Source: Deinococcus sp. AB2017081 (GTDB lineage: Bacteria; Deinococcota; Deinococci; Deinococcales; Deinococcaceae). Taken from it: 64,000 nt of DNA. Positions within the stretch are counted from its first letter, which is position 1. Each line of letters opens with the position of its first letter. The notes under the pieces were generated by a model. The model made no database searches. It was not told the origin of the DNA and worked only from the letters and a program-made list of their open reading frames with translations. The translations under genes and the position numbers were made by a program. Shown in pieces: positions 55,105 through 64,000 of the stretch. The DNA lies in contig NZ_CP140098.1 in assembly GCF_034440735.1 (NCBI RefSeq), positions 3,453,501 through 3,517,500 of the forward strand. The letters are read 5' to 3'.

Positions 55105-56135
55105 GGTTCGAGCACCACCTTGATGGCGTCGTCCCGGTAGGCGGCGAGCATCTCGAACGCGGGCCGCACCTGGGACAGCGGGAGGGTGTGCGTGACGATG
55201 GCGGTCACGTCGATGCGCCCGGAGCGCACGTACTCAATGGCGCGCGGGTAGATGTGCCCCATGCGCCGCGACAGCTTGATGGTCAGCCCCTTGCGCCGCA
55301 CGAGCGAGCCCGTCAGCGTGAACTCGTCCCCGTCGGGAATGCCGACCAGGATGACCTTCCCGCCGATCCGCGCGGCCTCGGTGGCGTGGCGCGGCCCCAG
55401 GGGACTGGTGGTGGCCTCCACGACCACGTCCGCCCCGCGCGTGGGCGTGTCCTGCACCGCCGCGAGGTAGCTGGGCACGTCCGGGTACGCGGCGGTCGCG
55501 CCGAGGGACAGCGCCTTCTCGCGCCGGTACGCGAGCGGGTCGATCACGCTGAGGGTCAGCGCCCCGCTGATCCGCGCGAGCATCAGCACGTACAGACCGA
55601 TGGTGCCCGCGCCCAGGATGGCGAGGTGCGTGCCGGGCCGGAGCTTCGCGAGGTCGAGGGCGTGCATGGCGACGCCCAGCGGTTCCAGCAGGGCGGCCTG
55701 CGCGGCCGTGAAGCCGTCGGGCACCGGGTACACGCTGCTGGCGGGCACGGCGATGTACTGCGCCATCGCACCCGCGTACGGGGGCGCACCCACGAAGACC
55801 ATGTTCGGGCAGAGATGGTGGTTGCCCTCATGGCACCAGAAGCAGTGCCCGCACGGCTGCGCCGGATCGACGGCGACCAGCGTGCCGTCCGGCAGGCCGT
55901 GCGCCGCGCCGCTGCCCTCGACCACCGTGCCCGCGAACTCGTGGCCGGGCGTGAAGGCCCCCGCCACGACCGCCGATCCGATCTTCCCCTCGTGCCAGTA
56001 GTGCAGGTCGCTGCCGCAGATGGAATTCGCGCCCACGCGGATCAGCACGTCGCCGGGGCCGGGCACGGGCTTGAGGATCTCCCCGACTTCGATGTGGTGG
56101 TCGCCCTGCATGATCGCGGCGGTCTGCATGGACAT
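55101..56135 (-). CDS. zinc-dependent medium-chain alcohol dehydrogenase
   Basis: 344 aa, MDR superfamily. Catalytic zinc: Cys in NSICGSDLHYW and the GHEFAG His-Glu. Structural zinc: CGHCFWCHEGNHHLC (four Cys). Rossmann loop AILGAGTIGLYVLM. The sequence resembles sorbitol, L-arabinitol or L-threonine dehydrogenases of the Tdh type. It overlaps GH127 by 4 bases (ATGA) and is preceded by the GH43 stop only one base away, so it belongs to the arabinose operon and may oxidise an arabinitol-type sugar alcohol, or be a detoxifying step. Substrate inferred only. Confidence 0.88.
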   Translation of the reverse strand: MSMQTAAIMQGDHHIEVGEILKPVPGPGDVLIRVGANSICGSDLHYWHEGKIGSAVVAGAFTPGHEFAGTVVEGSGAAHGLPDGTLVAVDPAQPCGHCFWCHEGNHHLCPNMVFVGAPPYAGAMAQYIAVPASSVYPVPDGFTAAQAALLEPLGVAMHALDLAKLRPGTHLAILGAGTIGLYVLMLARISGALTLSVIDPLAYRREKALSLGATAAYPDVPSYLAAVQDTPTRGADVVVEATTSPLGPRHATEAARIGGKVILVGIPDGDEFTLTGSLVRRKGLTIKLSRRMGHIYPRAIEYVRSGRIDVTAIVTHTLPLSQVRPAFEMLAAYRDDAIKVVLEP

Positions 56136-56136
56136 G

Positions 56137-57135
56137 CTAATTCCCCCCGTTCGGCAGCGCGCCCAGGTCGGGCCAGCCGTCCGCGTCCCACGTCAGGGGC
56201 GCGGTCTGGAAGTGGCTCACGCCGTTCTCGTCGCCGTCGTAGTAGTGGTACACGAGCCGCTGCTGCGCGCCGTCCGTGTACACCTCCTGCCCGCCGGGGC
56301 CGATGTATCTGCCCTTCGTGGCCTGCACCTGCGTGCCGCCGCCCCCCATCATCGGGACGCCCTCGCGGTCGGTGTACGGCCCAGTGATGGCCGCAGATCG
56401 CCCGACCATGATGCGGTACGTGCTGTCCAGGCCCGCGCAGCAGCGGTCGAAGGACACGAACAGGTAGAAGTATTTCCCGTGCCGGACGATGGTGGCGGCC
56501 TCGACCGCGCCGCCCCCGCGCGAGGCGAGGTCGTACTGCTTCGTGCCCCTGAGCTTTCCGCTGACCGGGTCGAGTTCCCGCAGCTTGACGCCCGTCCAGT
56601 ACGACCCGAGCACCAGCCACGCCTTTCCATCCGGCGTGTCCAGGCGGTACGCGTCGATGGCGTTGAAGGTGTCGGACTTCTTCGTGGTCAGGACGGGCCC
56701 GCGGTCGACCCAGCCGCGTTCCGGGTGCATCGGGTCGAGCTTCGCGTTCGTGTAGAGGCCGATCACGCTGGTGTTCTCGCCGAACACGGACGCCGCGTAG
56801 TACAGGTACGTGGTGCCGCCGCGCACGGAGAGCGTGGGGGCCCACAGGTTCGGGGGCTGCGTGCCGATCTGGTCGTAGATCCAGTCGGGAATGCGGACGC
56901 CCAGCGTGCCCGCGTCCGCCCACGTGATGCCGTCGGGCGACGTCCGCAGGCGCAGGGTGCCGCCGTCCACGTTCTCCAGGCCGGTGCCCATGGCGACGTA
57001 GCGGGAGCCGACCCTCAGCACCGTGGGGTCGTGCAGCCGCGTGTCGCCCTTCAGGGCGGGCTGCATGATCGGGCCTCCCCCGCCGGCGAGGGCGGCGGAC
57101 GTCAGGAGCAGCGCGGCCAGGAGCCTGATTCTCAT
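56137..57135 (-). CDS. GH43 endo-arabinanase / arabinosidase, exported
   Basis: 332 aa. A signal peptide ([17 protein letters not shown]) is followed by a five-bladed propeller with the three GH43 acids in order: HDPTVLRV (nucleophile-assisting Asp), NAIDAYRL (pKa-tuning Asp) and AVEAATIVRHG (acid Glu). LWAPTLSVRGGTTYLYYAAS and YIGPGGQEVYTD are typical of the arabinan endo-1,5-alpha-L-arabinosidase subfamilies. Its ATG overlaps the araA stop by one base (TAATG). It would cut arabinan outside the cell, giving oligomers for the importer. Confidence 0.9.
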   Translation of the reverse strand: MRIRLLAALLLTSAALAGGGGPIMQPALKGDTRLHDPTVLRVGSRYVAMGTGLENVDGGTLRLRTSPDGITWADAGTLGVRIPDWIYDQIGTQPPNLWAPTLSVRGGTTYLYYAASVFGENTSVIGLYTNAKLDPMHPERGWVDRGPVLTTKKSDTFNAIDAYRLDTPDGKAWLVLGSYWTGVKLRELDPVSGKLRGTKQYDLASRGGGAVEAATIVRHGKYFYLFVSFDRCCAGLDSTYRIMVGRSAAITGPYTDREGVPMMGGGGTQVQATKGRYIGPGGQEVYTDGAQQRLVYHYYDGDENGVSHFQTAPLTWDADGWPDLGALPNGGN

Positions 57136-58643
57136 TACGCCCGCAGCCCCTGCGCGAGCACGTAGTACAGGTCGTTCAGGCGCAGGTTCTGGCGGAAGTC
57201 GCGCAATTCGGTCTTCGCGTCGATGACCGCGAGTTCCACGCCGGCCATGCCCGCGAAGTCCTCGATCATCTCGGTCGTCACGGCGGTCGAGTACCCGGTG
57301 TGGTGCGCGCCGCCGGCGTAGATCCACGCGGCGCACGCGGTCTTGAAGTCCGGGCGGCACTCCCACACGGCCCGCGCGACCGGCAGCTTCGGCAGCGCCG
57401 GGTGCTCCACGGAGTCCACCTCGTTCACGATGAAGCGGAAGCGGCTCCCCAGGTCGATCAGGGACACGTTGATGGCCGCGCCCTGCTGGGCGTCGAACAC
57501 GAGCCGCACCGGGTCGTCCTTCCCGCCGATCCCCAGGGGATGCACCTCCAGCCGGGGCTTGCCGTCCGCGATGGTCGGGCAGACCTCCAGCATGTGCGAG
57601 CCGAGCACCTGATGTTTTCCCGGTTCCAGGTGGTAGGTGTAGTCCTCCATGAAGCTCGTGCCGCCGCCCAATCCGTGGGCCATGACCTTCATGGCGCGCA
57701 CCAGGGCGGGGGTCTTCCAGTCGCCCTCGCCGCCGAAGCCGTAGCCCTCGGCCATCAGGCGCTGCGTGGCGAGCCCCGGGAGCTGCGTCAGGCCGTGCAG
57801 ATCCTCGAAGGAGTCCGTGAAGCCCCGGTAGCCGCCGTCTTGCAGGAAGGCCCGCATGCCCGCCTCGATGCGCGCGCCGTCCAGCAGCGACTGGTGCCGG
57901 TCGCCGCCGGGGCGGAGCTCCTCGGCCACGTCGTACTCGGTCAGGTAGGTCTGAATCAGAGCGTCCACGTCGGCATCGCTCGCGGCATCGATCCGGGCCG
58001 CCAGATCGCCGATGCCGTGGGTGTTCACGCTGAAGCCGAACTTCATCTCGGCGCTGACCTTGTCGCCGTCGGTCACGGCCACGTTGCGCATGTTGTCGCC
58101 GAAGCGCACGAACTTCGCGCCCTGCCAGTCGGCCCACGCCCACGCGGCGCGCGACCACGCGCCCAGGCGGGCGTGCACGTCCGGGTCGCTCCAGTGCCCG
58201 ACCACGACCTTGCGTTCCAGTCGCAGCCGGGTGTGCAGGAAGCCCGCCTCGCGGTCGCCGTGCGCGGACTGGTTGAGGTTCATGTAGTCCATGTCGATGG
58301 ACGCCCACGGCAGCTCGCGCTCGAACTGCGTGTGCAGGTGCACGAAGGGCTTCTTCAGGCTGCCCAGGCCGCCGATCCACATCTTCGCGGGGCTGAAGGT
58401 GTGCATCCACAGGATCAGGCCCGCGCACGTCGGGTCGGCATCAGCCTGCCGGCACAGCGCACGGATCTCCTCGGCGGTCGTCATCACCCCCTTGGCGACG
58501 ACTTCCAGGGGAATGTCGCTGCTGGCGTCCAGCGCGGCGGCGATCTGCTCCGCGTGGTCGGCGACCTGCGCGAGCGGTTCCGGGCCGTACAGGTGCTGCG
58601 AGCCGCACACGAACCACAGCTGCGGGGTGTCGAGGTAGATCAT
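57135..58643 (-). CDS. araA: L-arabinose isomerase
   Basis: 502 aa from the ATG at 58643 ([20 protein letters not shown]). The conserved [21 protein letters not shown] and [27 protein letters not shown] blocks contain the metal-binding Glu and His residues. It converts L-arabinose to L-ribulose. The start overlaps araD by 4 bases (ATGA). Confidence 0.97.
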   Translation of the reverse strand: MIYLDTPQLWFVCGSQHLYGPEPLAQVADHAEQIAAALDASSDIPLEVVAKGVMTTAEEIRALCRQADADPTCAGLILWMHTFSPAKMWIGGLGSLKKPFVHLHTQFERELPWASIDMDYMNLNQSAHGDREAGFLHTRLRLERKVVVGHWSDPDVHARLGAWSRAAWAWADWQGAKFVRFGDNMRNVAVTDGDKVSAEMKFGFSVNTHGIGDLAARIDAASDADVDALIQTYLTEYDVAEELRPGGDRHQSLLDGARIEAGMRAFLQDGGYRGFTDSFEDLHGLTQLPGLATQRLMAEGYGFGGEGDWKTPALVRAMKVMAHGLGGGTSFMEDYTYHLEPGKHQVLGSHMLEVCPTIADGKPRLEVHPLGIGGKDDPVRLVFDAQQGAAINVSLIDLGSRFRFIVNEVDSVEHPALPKLPVARAVWECRPDFKTACAAWIYAGGAHHTGYSTAVTTEMIEDFAGMAGVELAVIDAKTELRDFRQNLRLNDLYYVLAQGLRA

Positions 58644-59332
58644 GCGCGGTCTCCTTGCGGGCGCTGCCCGTACACGTTCTGGTAGCGGTCGTACAGCGAG
58701 TCGATGTCGGCGGGATCGAGCGTCCTGACCGGCGTGCCCAGGCTCGCGGCCAGTTGCACGGCCAGGAACACGCTGCGGGCGACGTCCTCGGCCATCACGG
58801 CGGCCTTCAGGGCGGCCCTCGGCGTGGGCCCGAGGGTGAACACGCCGTGGCTCTGGAGGATGATCGCAGGCGAGCGGTGCCCTTTCAGGACACGGACGAC
58901 CTCCGCGCCGATCTGCTCGCCGCCGATCAGGGCAAAATCCCCGCAGGGAATCGGGCCGCCGAACTCGTCGGCCATGGCGGTCAGAATGCAGGGGATCTCG
59001 CGTCCCTGCGCGGCCCACGCGGTCGCGTAGGGGCTGTGCGTGTGCACGATACCGCCCACGTCCGGCAGGTGACGGTAGATGTACGCGTGCGTGGCCGTGT
59101 CCGACGACGGGCTGTGCGTGCCCTCCAGCACCCGCGCGTCGAGGTCGGTCATGACCATGCTCTCCGGCGTCAGATTCTCGAAGGTCACGCCCGAGGGCTT
59201 GATGAGCATCCCGCCGTCCACGCGGGCGCTGATGTTGCCGCTCGTCCACGTGACGAGGCCGTTTCTGGGGAGTTCGAGGTGCAGGTCGGTCAGGTCGCGG
59301 CGCACATCGGGGTGGCTCAGGTTCGCGGTCAT
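58640..59332 (-). CDS. araD: L-ribulose-5-phosphate 4-epimerase
   Basis: 230 aa from the ATG at 59332, class II aldolase fold. [20 protein letters not shown] binds phosphate, and the zinc His are in [14 protein letters not shown] and [10 protein letters not shown]. It makes D-xylulose 5-phosphate. Its start overlaps araB by 4 bases. Confidence 0.96.
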   Translation of the reverse strand: MTANLSHPDVRRDLTDLHLELPRNGLVTWTSGNISARVDGGMLIKPSGVTFENLTPESMVMTDLDARVLEGTHSPSSDTATHAYIYRHLPDVGGIVHTHSPYATAWAAQGREIPCILTAMADEFGGPIPCGDFALIGGEQIGAEVVRVLKGHRSPAIILQSHGVFTLGPTPRAALKAAVMAEDVARSVFLAVQLAASLGTPVRTLDPADIDSLYDRYQNVYGQRPQGDRA

Positions 59333-60975
59333 TCGGCCCTCCGGCGCTGTCTCAGGCGGTGCATGACCTCGTTCGCGCCGCGCCCGAAGTAGTCGTGCAG
59401 GGTGCGGTATTCCTCGTACAGCTCGGTGTACGTGGCCTGCGCCTGCGGGTCGGGCGTGTACACGTTGCGGCTCACCTGCCCCATGGCCCTGGCCGCCTCG
59501 AAGATGTCCGGGTAGATTCCGGCAGCCACGGCGGCGTGGATGGCGCTGCCCAGTGCGGGGCCCTGCTCGGCGTCCAGCACGCTCAGGGGGCGGCCGGTCA
59601 CGTCGGCGTAGATCTGCATCAGCAGGCGGTTCTTCTTCAGGCCGCCGGCGATCACGAGCTCGTGGACGGGCACGCCGCTCGCCTCGAAGGTCTCGATGAT
59701 CAGGCGCGTGCCGTACGCGGTCGCCTCGATCAGCGCGCGGTAGATGTCCGGCGCGCGGGTGCCCATGGTCAGGCCAACGATCATCCCGCTGAGTTCCGCG
59801 TCGACGAGCACGCTGCGGTTCCCGTTGATCCAGTCGAGCGCCACGAGGCCGTGCTCGCCGGGGGCCTGCTTCGCGGCCTCGCGTTCCAGCAGGGCGTGGA
59901 TGCTCAGGCCCTCCTGCTCGGCCTGCGCGTAATACCCGGCGGGCACGGCGTTCTTCACGAACCACGCGAAGATGTCGCCCACGCCGCTCTGCCCGGCCTC
60001 GTACCCGTACAGGCCCGGCACCACGCCGCCCGGCACCACGCCGCACATGCCCGGCACCTCGCGCAGCTGCGAATCGACCATGACGTGGCACGTGCTCGTG
60101 CCCATGATCGCCACGAGGCGGCCGGGCTCGGTCACGCCCGCGGCGGGCAGCGTGACGTGCGCGTCCACGTTCGCCACGGCCACGGGCGTGCCGGCCCTCA
60201 GGCCCGTCCAGCCGGCGGCCTCCTCGGTCAGGTGCCCGGCGAGGCCGCCCAGGGGGCTGAGTTCTGCACCCAGACGCGTCTGCACGAAGTCCGCAAACCC
60301 GGGGTTCAGTGCGCCCAGGTACTCGGGGCTGGGGTACTGGCCGTCCTGGTAGATGGCCTTGTACCCGGCCGTGCAGGCGTTGCGGGTCTCCACGCCGGTG
60401 AGCCGCCACACGACCCAGTCGGCGGCCTCGATGAAGCGCTCGGTGGCGGCGTAGGTGGCGGGATCCTCCTCCAGGATCTGCAGGGCCTTGGCGAACAGCC
60501 ACTCGCTGCTGATCTTGCCGCCGTAGCGCGGCAGCCACGGCTCGCCGCGCTGCTCGGCCACGGCGTTGATGCGGTCGGCCTGCGGCTGCGCGGCGTGGTG
60601 CTTCCAGAGCTTCACCCACGCGTGCGGCTTCCCGGCGTGCTCGGGCAGCAGGGCCAGCGGCGTGCCATCGGCGCGGGTGGGGAGCACCGTGCAGGCCGTG
60701 AAGTCCACGGCGATCCCGGCGATGTCATCCGCGCCCACGCCGGCGTCACGCAGGGCAGCGGGCACGGCCTGCCGGAACACGTCGAGGTAGTCCTGCGGGT
60801 GCTGCAGCGCCCAGTCCTTGCCGAGCGGGGTGCCGTCCGGGAGCCGCGCGTCCATGACGCCGTGCGCGTAGGGCGTGACGCCCTCACCGACGATGACGCC
60901 GTCCGAGACGCGGACAACAACGGCGCGGCCGGACTCGGTGCCGAAATCGACCCCGATGGTGTGCCGGGCAGTCAT
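59329..60975 (-). CDS. araB: ribulokinase
   Basis: 548 aa, FGGY sugar kinase fold: [15 protein letters not shown] phosphate loop, [27 protein letters not shown] and the FGGY-type [21 protein letters not shown] near the C-terminus. It phosphorylates L-ribulose. First gene of the seven-gene arabinose operon, and its promoter region is shared with the divergent ABC importer. Confidence 0.97.
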   Translation of the reverse strand: MTARHTIGVDFGTESGRAVVVRVSDGVIVGEGVTPYAHGVMDARLPDGTPLGKDWALQHPQDYLDVFRQAVPAALRDAGVGADDIAGIAVDFTACTVLPTRADGTPLALLPEHAGKPHAWVKLWKHHAAQPQADRINAVAEQRGEPWLPRYGGKISSEWLFAKALQILEEDPATYAATERFIEAADWVVWRLTGVETRNACTAGYKAIYQDGQYPSPEYLGALNPGFADFVQTRLGAELSPLGGLAGHLTEEAAGWTGLRAGTPVAVANVDAHVTLPAAGVTEPGRLVAIMGTSTCHVMVDSQLREVPGMCGVVPGGVVPGLYGYEAGQSGVGDIFAWFVKNAVPAGYYAQAEQEGLSIHALLEREAAKQAPGEHGLVALDWINGNRSVLVDAELSGMIVGLTMGTRAPDIYRALIEATAYGTRLIIETFEASGVPVHELVIAGGLKKNRLLMQIYADVTGRPLSVLDAEQGPALGSAIHAAVAAGIYPDIFEAARAMGQVSRNVYTPDPQAQATYTELYEEYRTLHDYFGRGANEVMHRLRQRRRAE

Positions 60976-61078
60976 GGAGCCGTCCGGGGCGTGGGGGTGG
61001 GGCTGGGCGGGGTCATGGAATCTCCTGTCCTCCTGCTGGACGGGACGTGGTCGGCGAGTGCCGGGGCAGCAACGTGAT

Positions 61079-61092
61079 TGTGAACGTTAACA
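61079..61092 (-). promoter_or_regulatory. LacI-type operator at the araB start site
   Basis: TGTGAACGTTAACA, read in the araB direction TGTTAACGTTCACA, a near-palindrome with the central CG typical of LacI-family sites. It begins at the last base of the -10 hexamer and covers the predicted transcription start. Confidence 0.7.
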
Positions 61093-61121
61093 GCGTAATG
61101 AGTCGATCGTCGCCATGTCAA
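61092..61121 (-). promoter_or_regulatory. araB promoter
   Basis: On the minus strand a perfect TTGACA (61116-61121), 18 bp, TACGCT (61092-61097). The leader to araB is about 110 nt. Confidence 0.65.
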
Positions 61122-61273
61122 GCCGACCCAGCCGGCCGCCAGATCGGCCCGTCCGCGGGTCACGTGCAGGCGGCGGGGCGACAGGAATCGCGATGGTTTT
61201 CACCGATTCAGTGGGCATATCTACCACCTGACGCACCTCCTGGCATCGTCACGGATCTTAAGATCACCTTCCC

Positions 61274-61302
61274 TTGACAGGCTGCGAATGTCATGTTATG
61301 CA
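61274..61302 (+). promoter_or_regulatory. promoter of the arabinose ABC importer
   Basis: A perfect TTGACA (61274-61279), 17 bp, TATGCA (61297-61302). The leader to the binding-protein gene is about 110 nt. Confidence 0.6.
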
Positions 61303-61316
61303 TGTTAGCGTTCACT
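61303..61316 (+). promoter_or_regulatory. LacI-type operator at the importer start site
   Basis: TGTTAGCGTTCACT directly follows the -10 hexamer and covers the predicted transcription start. It matches the araB-side operator at 12 of 14 bases in the same orientation relative to transcription. Confidence 0.7.
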
Positions 61317-61420
61317 ATCCGAAACCGCCGACACGTCTCGGCCGCGCGCCACCACCGTGACCGTGGTGCATGCCTCTGCCCGCCTGCCCACGCTGTGCGG
61401 AGTGTCCCGCTGGAGTCCCC

Positions 61421-62389
61421 ATGAACATCCGCACTGCGACCGTCTCTGCCGCCATCGCCGCCCTGACCTTCGCCGCCGCGCAGAGCACCGGACTGCCCAA
61501 ACTGGCCGTGAAGCCCACGTACCGCGTGTGCTTCAACCAGTCGGAGATGGACAACCCGTGGCGGCTGGCGCAGACCAAGAGCATGCAGGACGAGGCCAAG
61601 CGCCTGGGCTGGCAGCTGGTGTTCACGAACGCCAACGGCTCGGCGGCCAAGCAGGCCAGCGACGTCCGCTCGTGCATCGCGCAGCGCGTCGACGCGATCT
61701 TCCTCACGCCCCGCGAGGAGAAACCCCTGACGCCCGTCGTGCTGGAAGCCAAACGCGCCGGCATCCCCATGTTCATCATCGACCGCAACGTCGACGAGAC
61801 GGTCGCCAAGCCGGGGCGGGACTTCGTGGCCTTCATCGGCTCGGACTTCTACGCCGAGGGCCAGCGTGCCGCCGAGTGGCTGGTCAAGACGACCAAGGGC
61901 AAGGCCAAGGTCATCGAGCTGCTCGGCTCGACCGGCTCGTCGCCCGCGATCGCCCGCGAGAAGGGGTTCCACGACTACATCGCCAAGCACCCGGGCATCG
62001 AGGTGCTCGTGTCGCAGACCGGGAACTTCACCCGCGACGAGGGCCGCAAGGTGATGGAGGCGCTGATCCAGGCGCACCCGGACGCCACCGCCGTGTACGC
62101 CCACAACGACGAGATGGCGCTCGGCGCGATCACCGCGCTCGAGGCCGCCGGCCGCAAGCCGGGCAAGGACATCACGCTGGTCAGCATCGACGGGCAGAAG
62201 TCCGCGCTCGAGGCGATCATCGCCGGCAAGCTGGGTGCCACCGTCGAGTGCAACCCGCGCTTCGGGGTCAAGGCCTTCCAGACCATGAGGGACTACGCCG
62301 CCGGCAAGAAGATCGCGCCCAAGCTGATCAACGACGACCGCTTCTTCGACATCTCGAACGCCAAAGCCAGCCTGAATTCCGCCTTCTGA
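61421..62389 (+). CDS. sugar ABC transporter substrate-binding protein (periplasmic-binding type)
   Basis: 322 aa from the ATG at 61421. A signal peptide (MNIRTATVSAAIAALTFAAA) is followed by a type I periplasmic-binding fold with VCFNQSEMDNPWRLAQTKSM, ASDVRSCIAQRVDAIFLTP, IDRNVDETVA and YAHNDEMALGAITALEAAG, close to YtfQ-type pentose-binding proteins. It captures the sugar for the RbsA-type ATPase and permease encoded downstream. Position opposite the ara operon and the shared operator point to L-arabinose or its furanose form. A large hairpin follows the stop codon. Confidence 0.92.
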   Translation: MNIRTATVSAAIAALTFAAAQSTGLPKLAVKPTYRVCFNQSEMDNPWRLAQTKSMQDEAKRLGWQLVFTNANGSAAKQASDVRSCIAQRVDAIFLTPREEKPLTPVVLEAKRAGIPMFIIDRNVDETVAKPGRDFVAFIGSDFYAEGQRAAEWLVKTTKGKAKVIELLGSTGSSPAIAREKGFHDYIAKHPGIEVLVSQTGNFTRDEGRKVMEALIQAHPDATAVYAHNDEMALGAITALEAAGRKPGKDITLVSIDGQKSALEAIIAGKLGATVECNPRFGVKAFQTMRDYAAGKKIAPKLINDDRFFDISNAKASLNSAF

Positions 62390-62395
62390 TCGGCG

Positions 62396-62440
62396 CGCCG
62401 GCAGATTCGCGGGCCTGTGGAGCCCGCGGGTCTGCCGGCG
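62396..62440 (+). other. large intercistronic hairpin after the binding-protein gene
   Basis: Left arm 62396-62414 and right arm 62422-62440 pair over 19 bp (17 Watson-Crick, two adjacent G-U in the middle) with a 7-nt loop. It begins 7 nt after the stop codon and ends 16 nt before the ATPase start. No U-tract. Confidence 0.75.
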
Positions 62441-62455
62441 TGTGTACGGAGACCT

Positions 62456-63994
62456 ATGACGCAGCCGCTGCTGGAGATGACCGGCATCCACAAGGCCTTC
62501 GCGGGCATTCCCGCCCTGCGCGGCGCGCACCTGCGGGTCGGGCCGGGCGAGGTGCACGCCCTGATCGGCCAGAACGGAGCCGGCAAGTCCACCCTCCTCA
62601 AGATCCTGACCGGCGCGTACCTGCGCGACGCCGGCACCGTCCGGCTCAGCGGTCAGGAGGTGACCTTCACCACCCCCATCCAGGCCCAGCTGCACGGCAT
62701 CGGCACCATCTACCAGGAGGTCAACCTGGTGCGGCTCCAGAGTGTCACCGAGAACGTCCTGCTCGGCCAGGAGAGCCGCCGCTACGGCTGGATCGACTGG
62801 CGCACCACCCACGCGCGGGCGGCCGCCCAGCTGCGCGAGCTGGGCATCGAGCTGGACGTCACGCGGCCGCTGGGCGAGTTCAGTCTCGCCACGCAGCAGA
62901 TGGTGGCGCTGGCGCGCGCCCTGGCCCTCCAGGCCCGGCTGGTCGTCATGGACGAGCCCACGTCGTCACTGGACGACTCGGAGGTGCGGACGCTGTTCGG
63001 GGTCGTCCGCCGCCTGCAGGCGCAGGGCGTGTCCGTGATCTTCGTGTCGCACCGCCTCGACGAGCTGTACGAGGTGTGCAGCCACATCACGGTCATGCGC
63101 GACGGCGAGACCGTGTACGCGGGTGAACTGGGCGGCCTGAGCCGCCTGCAGCTCGTGTCGCTGATGCTGGGGCGCCAGGAGCAGGAGCTCGAGGCCCAGG
63201 GCCAGACGGGCTTCAAGCGGCACGAGCCCGGCACCGACACGCGCCTGCAGGCCACCGGGCTGGCGCGGCCGCCACAGCTGCGGGACGTGTCGCTGGACGT
63301 GCGCCGGGGCGAGGTGCTGGGCCTCGCGGGCCTGCTCGGCTCCGGGCGCAGCGAGACGGCCCGCGCCGTGTTCGCGGCCGAGGCGGCGCAGGGCGAGGTG
63401 CGCCTGAACGGGCGGGTCACGCACTGGTCGTCGCCCGCCGCCGCGATCCGGGCCGGCGTGGGCTTCTGCGGTGAGGACCGCAAGCACGACGGCATCGTGC
63501 CGGAGTGGTCGGTGCGCGAGAACCTCACGCTGGCCATGCTGCCGCGCCTGACCCGCTCGGGCGTGGTGGGCCGCGCCGAGCAGCAGCGGATCGTGCAGCA
63601 GTTCATCGACCGGCTCGGCATCCGCTGTGCCAGCGCCGAGCAGCCCATCCGGGAGCTGTCGGGCGGCAACCAGCAGAAGGTGCTGCTGGCCCGCTGGCTG
63701 TGCCTGCAGCCGGAGCTCCTGATCCTCGACGAACCCACCCGCGGCATCGACGTGGGCGCGAAGGCCGAGATCCAGCGCCTGATCAGCGAGCTGGCCCAAG
63801 AGGGCCTGAGCGTCCTGATGATCTCCTCGGATCTGGAGGAACTGCTGGAGGGCTGCCACCGCGTGACGGTGCTGCGCGACGGGCAGTCCGTGCGCACCCT
63901 GACCCAGGACGACCTGGACGAGGAGCAGCTGCTGGCCGCCATGGCCCACGGCGACACCCCCCCCGGAGGGAGCCATGACCGTGCTCAGTCCTGA
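62456..63994 (+). CDS. sugar ABC transporter ATP-binding protein (RbsA type)
   Basis: 512 aa from the ATG at 62456, two ATPase halves. N-terminal half: Walker A GQNGAGKSTLLKIL, with a diverged signature (FSLATQQMVALARAL) and Walker B VVMDEPTSSL. C-terminal half: AGLLGSGRSETARAVFA in place of a normal Walker A, GEDRKHDGIVPEWSVREN, signature LSGGNQQKVLLARWL and LDEPTRGIDVGAK. This asymmetry is typical of the RbsA/AraG/YtfR family. The 3' end overlaps the permease start by 20 bases. Confidence 0.95.
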   Translation: MTQPLLEMTGIHKAFAGIPALRGAHLRVGPGEVHALIGQNGAGKSTLLKILTGAYLRDAGTVRLSGQEVTFTTPIQAQLHGIGTIYQEVNLVRLQSVTENVLLGQESRRYGWIDWRTTHARAAAQLRELGIELDVTRPLGEFSLATQQMVALARALALQARLVVMDEPTSSLDDSEVRTLFGVVRRLQAQGVSVIFVSHRLDELYEVCSHITVMRDGETVYAGELGGLSRLQLVSLMLGRQEQELEAQGQTGFKRHEPGTDTRLQATGLARPPQLRDVSLDVRRGEVLGLAGLLGSGRSETARAVFAAEAAQGEVRLNGRVTHWSSPAAAIRAGVGFCGEDRKHDGIVPEWSVRENLTLAMLPRLTRSGVVGRAEQQRIVQQFIDRLGIRCASAEQPIRELSGGNQQKVLLARWLCLQPELLILDEPTRGIDVGAKAEIQRLISELAQEGLSVLMISSDLEELLEGCHRVTVLRDGQSVRTLTQDDLDEEQLLAAMAHGDTPPGGSHDRAQS

Positions 63995-64000
63995 CCGCCC
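63975..64000 (+). CDS. start of sugar ABC transporter permease (partial)
   Basis: ATG at 63975 with GGAGGG 5 nt upstream; the window ends after nine codons (MTVLSPDRP). By position it should be the membrane subunit of the RbsC/AraH type; this is inferred from gene order only. Confidence 0.6.

Larger units (their letters stand above)
60976..61420. other. divergent control region between araB and the importer
   Basis: 445 bp with no gene. It holds two divergent promoters and two copies of one operator, listed separately. The DNA between the two promoters (about 61122-61273) shows no further clear motif. Confidence 0.7.

Overview
The window is a 64 kb piece of a high-GC bacterial chromosome, very probably a Deinococcus species. 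The ribosomal proteins (for example L24 starting [19 protein letters not shown] and L16 starting [12 protein letters not shown]) read like Deinococcus orthologues. The S10-type ribosomal cluster carries tuf at its head and ends after a zinc-type S14. A LysW-dependent lysine biosynthesis hydrolase, candidate leaderless or weakly SD-led starts and a Ser/Thr kinase with a PQQ-like propeller also fit the genus. No insertion sequence, prophage, CRISPR array or replication origin was seen.

Layout, left to right. 1-9 kb: surface and envelope proteins (3' end of a choice-of-anchor I protein, an NPCBM/beta-helix lipoprotein, an Ig/propeller lipoprotein) around a gene-free block at 2939-4185, tRNA-Trp, and a PDZ/radical-SAM protein. 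9.0-16.8 kb: minus-strand tuf-rpsJ-rplC-rplD-rplW-rplB-rpsS-rplV-rpsC-rplP-rpmC-rpsQ-rplN-rplX-rplE-rpsN, closed by a strong terminator. 17-23 kb: SLC13/TrkA-C transporter, LysK hydrolase, a membrane protein with a Pro/Ala-rich linker, YifB ATPase. 23.4-23.6 kb: tRNA-Cys and tRNA-Val from one promoter. 23.7-41.8 kb: housekeeping and signalling genes (degenerate GGDEF-EAL protein, phosphatase, thrS with an elaborate leader, PadR with a permease-prefix protein, DsbA-like, GDPD, second NPCBM lipoprotein, TatA, kinase, metallopeptidase-like, rarA, thioesterase). 41.8-48.4 kb: diguanylate cyclase and a sugar ABC importer with two Gfo/Idh/MocA oxidoreductases. 48.4-50.8 kb: queF-queD-queE-queC. 51.4-64 kb: an L-arabinose locus.

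The best integrated system is the arabinose locus. A seven-gene minus-strand operon (araB, araD, araA, GH43 arabinanase, Zn alcohol dehydrogenase, GH127, GH2) is divergent from an RbsA-type ABC importer. Each arm has its own TTGACA promoter, and each promoter is followed at the predicted transcription start by a copy of one LacI-type operator, TGTTARCGTTCAC, in the same orientation relative to transcription. The encoded chemistry would release arabinose from plant arabinans, import it and convert it to xylulose 5-phosphate. The regulator itself is not in the window.

Other regulatory points of note are the thrS leader (short ORF ending in Thr-rich codons, a 15-bp hairpin and a repeated 8-mer complementary to a downstream element), a CRP-type palindrome upstream of the first NPCBM lipoprotein, and a palindrome inside the promoter spacer of the second sugar importer. 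All calls are from reading the sequence; no database search was run.
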